Of a stretch of DNA of 64,000 nt, positions 61,059-64,000 are shown in pieces. The position numbers were made by a program, and so were the translations under genes. The notes beneath the pieces were generated by a model. It made no database searches. It saw nothing but the letters and a program-made list of their open reading frames with translations, and was not told the origin of the DNA. How positions within the stretch are numbered: the first letter of the stretch is position 1; the number at the start of each line of letters is the position of its first letter. This stretch comes from an uncultured Bacteroides sp. (GTDB taxonomy: Bacteria; Bacteroidota; Bacteroidia; Bacteroidales; Bacteroidaceae), in the NCBI RefSeq assembly GCF_963676325.1, contig NZ_OY781099.1, forward strand, positions 1,550,001 to 1,614,000, in the 5' to 3' direction.

Positions 61059-61478
61059 ATGAATGCATATAATAAACTAGTAGAATATAACATAAAGCCT
61101 TCCGTGCAACGGATTGCCATTATGAACTACCTGCTGAATAACCGTACGCATCCATGTGCTGATGAAGTCTATTCGAATCTAAGTAAAACAATGCCAACTC
61201 TGTCAAAGACAACTGTTTATAGTACTTTGAAACTTCTGGCAGAGCATGGAGCTGCATTGATGCTTACAATAGATGAGACTAACGTATGTTTCGACGGAGA
61301 CACCTCTCCACATGCTCACTTTCTGTGTAAAAAGTGTGCAAAGGTTTATGATTTACCCATGCCTACGCAAATAAAAGAGGTGATGCAGATGGATTCTGCC
61401 GGACATATGATAACTGAAGTACATTACTACTATAAAGGCATTTGTAATAATTGCCTCAAAGATTTAAATAAAGATTAA
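61059..61478 (+). CDS. Fur-family regulator, PerR-like
   Basis: A 139-residue Fur-fold protein. The winged helix (about 10-80) has Pro-Ser-Val-Gln-Arg-Ile-Ala-Ile-Met and Lys-Thr-Thr-Val-Tyr-Ser-Thr-Leu-Lys. The dimer domain has His-Ala-His-Phe and two Cys-x-x-Cys pairs (Cys-Lys-Lys-Cys and Cys-Asn-Asn-Cys) for zinc. It is followed 19 nt later by a rubrerythrin, a pairing typical of peroxide-responsive PerR in anaerobes. The PerR label is inferred from this neighbour and from the Pro-His-Ala-His-Phe segment. It is clearly distinct from the Fur-family gene at 5171. Confidence 0.85.
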   Translation: MNAYNKLVEYNIKPSVQRIAIMNYLLNNRTHPCADEVYSNLSKTMPTLSKTTVYSTLKLLAEHGAALMLTIDETNVCFDGDTSPHAHFLCKKCAKVYDLPMPTQIKEVMQMDSAGHMITEVHYYYKGICNNCLKDLNKD

Positions 61479-61497
61479 CTTTTTAAAACAGACAAAA

Positions 61498-62046
61498 ATG
61501 AAAAAATTTAGATGTACAGTTTGTGGCTACGTCCACGAAGGTGATTCAGCTCCAGAAAAGTGTCCATTGTGTAAAGCTCCGGCTAGCAAGTTTGTAGAAA
61601 TCGAAGAGAGCGCAGATGCATTAACTTTTGCTGACGAACACGTTGTTGGTGTAGCTAAAGGCTGTGACGAAGAAATGATCAAGGACCTTAACGCTCACTT
61701 CATGGGTGAATGTACAGAAGTTGGTATGTATCTTGCAATGAGCCGTCAGGCAGATCGTGAAGGTTATCCTGAAGTTGCTGAGGCTTACAAGAGAATTGCT
61801 TGGGAAGAAGCAGAACACGCTGCTAAATTTGCAGAACTACTAGGCGATGTACTAGCTGATACAGAAACAAACCTGAAGATGCGTAAAGATGCTGAACAAG
61901 GTGCTTGTGCAGACAAAAAACGTATTGCAACACGTGCAAAACAATTGAATCTGGATGCTATCCACGATACTGTTCACGAAATGTGCAGAGACGAAGCTCG
62001 TCACGGTAAAGTATTCGAAGCTTTGTATAACAGATTTTTCAAATAA
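61498..62046 (+). CDS. rbr: rubrerythrin, reversed domain order
   Basis: A 182-residue peroxide reductase. The rubredoxin-like iron site is at the N-terminus (Cys6, Cys9, Cys22, Cys25), and the ferritin-like diiron domain follows (about 35-182), with Glu residues in Met-Gly-Glu-Cys-Thr-Glu-Val-Gly-Met, Trp-Glu-Glu-Ala-Glu-His-Ala and Cys-Arg-Asp-Glu-Ala-Arg-His-Gly. In classic rubrerythrin the order is the opposite, so this is the reverse form known from Clostridium and other anaerobes. It protects against hydrogen peroxide in the cytoplasm. It shares an operon with the PerR-like gene and ends at a terminator. Confidence 0.92.
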   Translation: MKKFRCTVCGYVHEGDSAPEKCPLCKAPASKFVEIEESADALTFADEHVVGVAKGCDEEMIKDLNAHFMGECTEVGMYLAMSRQADREGYPEVAEAYKRIAWEEAEHAAKFAELLGDVLADTETNLKMRKDAEQGACADKKRIATRAKQLNLDAIHDTVHEMCRDEARHGKVFEALYNRFFK

Positions 62047-62086
62047 TCCCGCATAGTTAAGACATAACTTTAGGTATAATTCGAAT

Positions 62087-62124
62087 AAAGGTCTACACTC
62101 TTTTTATAAAGGTGTAGACCTTTT
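62087..62124 (+). terminator. terminator after rubrerythrin
   Basis: A perfect 12-bp stem (62087-62098 with 62112-62123) with a 13-nt loop, ending in a T-rich tail, about 40 nt after the stop. Confidence 0.85.
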
Positions 62125-62230
62125 ACTTGCTTAATGTACACTATGTGTTTAAAAGGTGTACATGTATTTATAAAGTTATCCTTTTATTCCGGCTTAGCAT
62201 TGCTTTTGTTTTGTTTAAAATGCAGTGAAG

Positions 62231-62262
62231 TTTGCCATTCTTGATTTGATACTTTATTTTTG
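62231..62262 (+). promoter_or_regulatory. promoter of the small cysteine-rich gene
   Basis: TTTG (62231-62234), a 20-nt spacer and TATTTTTG (62255-62262). Transcription should begin near 62269, after the first ATG of the open frame (62225), so the start at 62294 is preferred. Confidence 0.75.
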
Positions 62263-62293
62263 TGCCTTCTATTGTACAACAACAAAAATAGTT

Positions 62294-62587
62294 ATGGATA
62301 AAATAGCTTACGAGAAGAAAATTGTAGGGAAGATGATTGGACTGTATTGCAAGCAGAATCACGGGGCAGACGGGCTTTGTGCTGAATGCAAAGAACTGCA
62401 GGATTATGCCTTTCTACGACTGGAAAAATGCAGATATGGGCATAAGAAGAGTGCTTGTGCTAAATGTCCTACTCATTGTTATAAGACTGAGATGCGGAAA
62501 AAAATGAAGGAGGTGATGAGATTCTCCGGTCCCCGGATGCTTCTCTATCACCCCCTTGATGCTTTTCGCCATTTATTGGGTAAATAA
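62294..62587 (+). CDS. nitrous oxide-stimulated promoter family protein
   Basis: A 97-residue protein from the ATG at 62294, chosen because the promoter lies between 62231 and 62262. It contains Met-Ile-Gly-Leu-Tyr-Cys, Leu-Cys-Ala-Glu-Cys, Cys-Ala-Lys-Cys-Pro-Thr-His-Cys-Tyr and Gly-Pro-Arg-Met-Leu-Leu-Tyr-His-Pro, the pattern of the family named after a nitrous oxide-stimulated promoter. The name does not describe a known function. The several Cys and His residues suggest metal or cluster binding. It converges on two thioredoxin genes. Confidence 0.85.
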   Translation: MDKIAYEKKIVGKMIGLYCKQNHGADGLCAECKELQDYAFLRLEKCRYGHKKSACAKCPTHCYKTEMRKKMKEVMRFSGPRMLLYHPLDAFRHLLGK

Positions 62588-62614
62588 TTATTCTAAGAGA
62601 TAAATTACTGGTAC

Positions 62615-63097
62615 CTATTTTGCCGGTTTCTCAAGAAGAACCATCTCAATAGCCTGCTTCAAAGTATTCTTGTCCACAGCTCCAATTATTACTTGCGGAG
62701 TGCCTTTCATCGGGATAAACATGATGGTTGGCAGACTTTCAATGCCAAGTGCCGTGGCTAAATCTTTTTCATTGTCCACATTGACCTTATAGATTGTAAT
62801 TTTATCTTCATACTCCTTAGCCAGCTCTTTCATAAGTGGAGCAATCTGTCGGCAGGGACCGCACCAATCGGCATATAAATCAATCACTACAGGCTTATCA
62901 CCTTTGAATTTAAACTCCTTGGTGTTATGATAGTCGGCTACATCCTTCAGATATAAAGAACTGGTCATGGGAATTACCAACCCCTTCTCAGGCTTTTTTT
63001 CTTTTATGCTTTTGCTTTCCTGAGTATGGGCAATAGCATAAGTGAATATGCAAGCCACAACTACGGCTGCAATTATCAGAACCTTTTTCATACTCAT
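62615..63097 (-). CDS. exported thioredoxin-like protein
   Basis: A 160-residue protein with an N-terminal signal or anchor segment (about 3-22), so the thioredoxin domain (about 55-155) faces the periplasm. The active site is Trp-Cys-Gly-Pro-Cys in Tyr-Ala-Asp-Trp-Cys-Gly-Pro-Cys-Arg, and the cis-Pro is in Leu-Pro-Thr-Ile-Met-Phe. It probably reduces or exchanges disulfides in the envelope. It lies 1 nt after the cytoplasmic thioredoxin gene, so both are made from one mRNA. The alternative start at Met3 is also possible. Confidence 0.88.
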   Translation of the reverse strand: MSMKKVLIIAAVVVACIFTYAIAHTQESKSIKEKKPEKGLVIPMTSSLYLKDVADYHNTKEFKFKGDKPVVIDLYADWCGPCRQIAPLMKELAKEYEDKITIYKVNVDNEKDLATALGIESLPTIMFIPMKGTPQVIIGAVDKNTLKQAIEMVLLEKPAK

Positions 63098-63098
63098 G

Positions 63099-63395
63099 TT
63101 ATTGATATTTCTCTATTACTTCTTTTAAATCCGCAGCTGCTATAACTCCCGATTGTCTCCAAAGCGGTTCGCCATCTTTAAAGATCATCAGAGTGGGGAC
63201 GGACTGGATACGGTATTTGGTAGCCAGTTCTTCGTTCAGGTCTACATCTATCTTTACTATTCTGGCAGAATCTCCAATTTGCTTTTTTAAGTCCTCAAGA
63301 ATAGGTTTCATCATTTTACAAGGACCACACCATTCTGCAAAGAAATCTACCAAAACAAGATTTTTGCTTTTTATTAAGTCTTCGAATTTTATCAT
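63099..63395 (-). CDS. trxA: thioredoxin
   Basis: A 98-residue cytoplasmic thioredoxin with the redox site Trp-Cys-Gly-Pro-Cys-Lys in Phe-Phe-Ala-Glu-Trp-Cys-Gly-Pro-Cys and cis-Pro in Val-Pro-Thr-Leu-Met. No signal peptide. Slightly shorter than the E. coli protein (about 108 residues), mainly at the N-terminus. It pairs with an exported thioredoxin downstream, so the operon could pass reducing power on both sides of the membrane, though transfer across the membrane would need another protein. A -7-like box is found about 40 nt upstream. Confidence 0.9.
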   Translation of the reverse strand: MIKFEDLIKSKNLVLVDFFAEWCGPCKMMKPILEDLKKQIGDSARIVKIDVDLNEELATKYRIQSVPTLMIFKDGEPLWRQSGVIAAADLKEVIEKYQ

Positions 63396-63435
63396 ACTTT
63401 CCTTATTTAAACGAATAATCGCATGTTTATAAATA

Positions 63436-63443
63436 CAAACTTA
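63436..63443 (-). promoter_or_regulatory. -7 box of the thioredoxin operon
   Basis: TAAGTTTG on the minus strand, about 40 nt before the trxA start. The -33 region is poor. Confidence 0.4.
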
Positions 63444-63544
63444 TAATAACTTTTGGAGTAAAACACTTAAATCAATAATTTGTTTTTTCAATTATGATTT
63501 AATAGTCAGCTTTCTCATTATTTAAAGTTTGTACAAACGCGCTT

Positions 63545-64000
63545 TTATTTGCTGAACAAGGGCAATATAAGAAGTATTACAGATAAAGCAATAAGTATGG
63601 CTATTGTACTCCATCCAATAATATTGTTCAAAGGTTTGTTTACATACTTGCCCATAATCTTCTTGTTGTTTACCAGTAAAATCATGCATACCAGTACAAC
63701 AGGAAGCAACATACCATTAATAACCTGCGACCACAATGAAATAGCAATAAGTGGTGCGTTAGGAATTAAAATGATAAGAACGGAGAGTATCAGGATACCG
63801 GTATAGAGAATATAAAATTCTTTTGCTTCATCCCAGTCTTTGTCAATACCTGCCTCAAATCCAAATGCCTCGCACACATAAAAGGCTGTTGCCAGTGGCA
63901 AGATTGTTGCCGAGAAGATTGACGCGATGAAAAGGCCAAATGCAAATAATTGGGAAGAAAGTTCTCCGGCTAGCGGTTTCAAGGCTAAAGCTGCATCTTT
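63545..64000 (-). CDS. NRAMP-type metal transporter, C-terminal part
   Basis: The minus-strand frame runs off the window end, so only the last 152 residues are seen. They hold about four membrane helices, with Pro-Leu-Ala-Gly-Glu-Leu-Ser, Ile-Leu-Pro-Leu-Ala-Thr-Ala-Phe and Leu-Trp-Ser-Gln-Val-Ile-Asn-Gly-Met-Leu-Leu-Pro. The last of these matches the late helices of NRAMP (MntH-like) transporters, which import manganese, iron or other divalent ions with protons. The metal-binding Asp-Pro-Gly-Asn helix would lie outside the window, so specificity cannot be judged. Confidence 0.8.
   Translation of the reverse strand, partial: KDAALALKPLAGELSSQLFAFGLFIASIFSATILPLATAFYVCEAFGFEAGIDKDWDEAKEFYILYTGILILSVLIILIPNAPLIAISLWSQVINGMLLPVVLVCMILLVNNKKIMGKYVNKPLNNIIGWSTIAILIALSVILLILPLFSK

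Noticed and set aside
1..64000. tRNA or rRNA genes
   Set aside because: I looked for tRNA-like acceptor and T-arm patterns (GGTTC-AATCC) and conserved rRNA words in intergenic DNA and found none. A dedicated search (tRNAscan-SE, Infernal) would settle it.

Overview
The window looks like a chromosomal segment of a gut-type Bacteroidales bacterium, most likely Bacteroides or a close relative. The reasons are an AT-rich genome, many promoters of the Bacteroidetes form (TTTG, 19-20 nt spacer, TAnnTTTG), a SusC/SusD pair, a hybrid two-component regulator and many secreted glycan-degrading enzymes. All calls come from reading the sequence and recalling families; no database search was run.

Layout. 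(1) 0.1-5.2 kb: a PaaI-like thioesterase, then a his leader peptide with a readable attenuator, then hisG-hisD-hisC-hisB, the bifunctional form of hisB. (2) 5.2-6.4 kb: a Fur-family regulator, a perfect 8-1-8 palindrome and a cation-efflux-like membrane protein. (3) 6.5-9.4 kb: a secreted DUF362 protein and a GH28 enzyme. (4) 9.4-14.5 kb: a decayed accessory region with small secreted or membrane proteins, an intact IS5-family element with 18-bp perfect ends, and fossils of an alpha/beta hydrolase, a RhuM-like gene, an ATPase (DUF4143) and an AraC regulator. (5) 14.5-17.1 kb: a metallophosphoesterase and an AbiE-like two-gene module. (6) 17.1-18.0 kb: a gene-free stretch with two different sets of inverted repeats. 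(7) 18.0-24.5 kb: a complete histidine-degradation operon, ftcD-hutU-hutH-hutI. (8) 24.5-29.2 kb: small proteins, mostly non-coding DNA and nadE. (9) 29.3-61.0 kb: a large polysaccharide utilisation locus (PUL). (10) 61.0-64.0 kb: a PerR-like regulator with a rubrerythrin, a small cysteine-rich protein, two thioredoxins and the end of an NRAMP-type transporter.

The PUL is best explained as targeting rhamnogalacturonan-I (RG-I), the rhamnose/galacturonate backbone of pectin. It has a PL11-type RG lyase, two GH105 activities that would remove the unsaturated uronate left by the lyase, several GH28 enzymes for galacturonosyl bonds, three CE12-like acetylesterase domains, GH2, GH42, GH43 and GH95 enzymes for galactose, arabinose and fucose or galactose side chains, and RhaM, which prepares released L-rhamnose for catabolism. 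SusC/SusD would import oligosaccharides, and the hybrid two-component protein at the end would sense them and switch the locus on. One protein joins GH105, CE12 and GH43-like domains in a single chain.

The cell therefore carries both an attenuated histidine biosynthesis operon and a histidine catabolic operon close together. The most rewarding items for a second look are the his attenuator, the three-domain pectinase, a 16-nt motif shared by two PUL promoters, the AbiE-like pair, and the repeat-rich gap at 17.3-17.9 kb.
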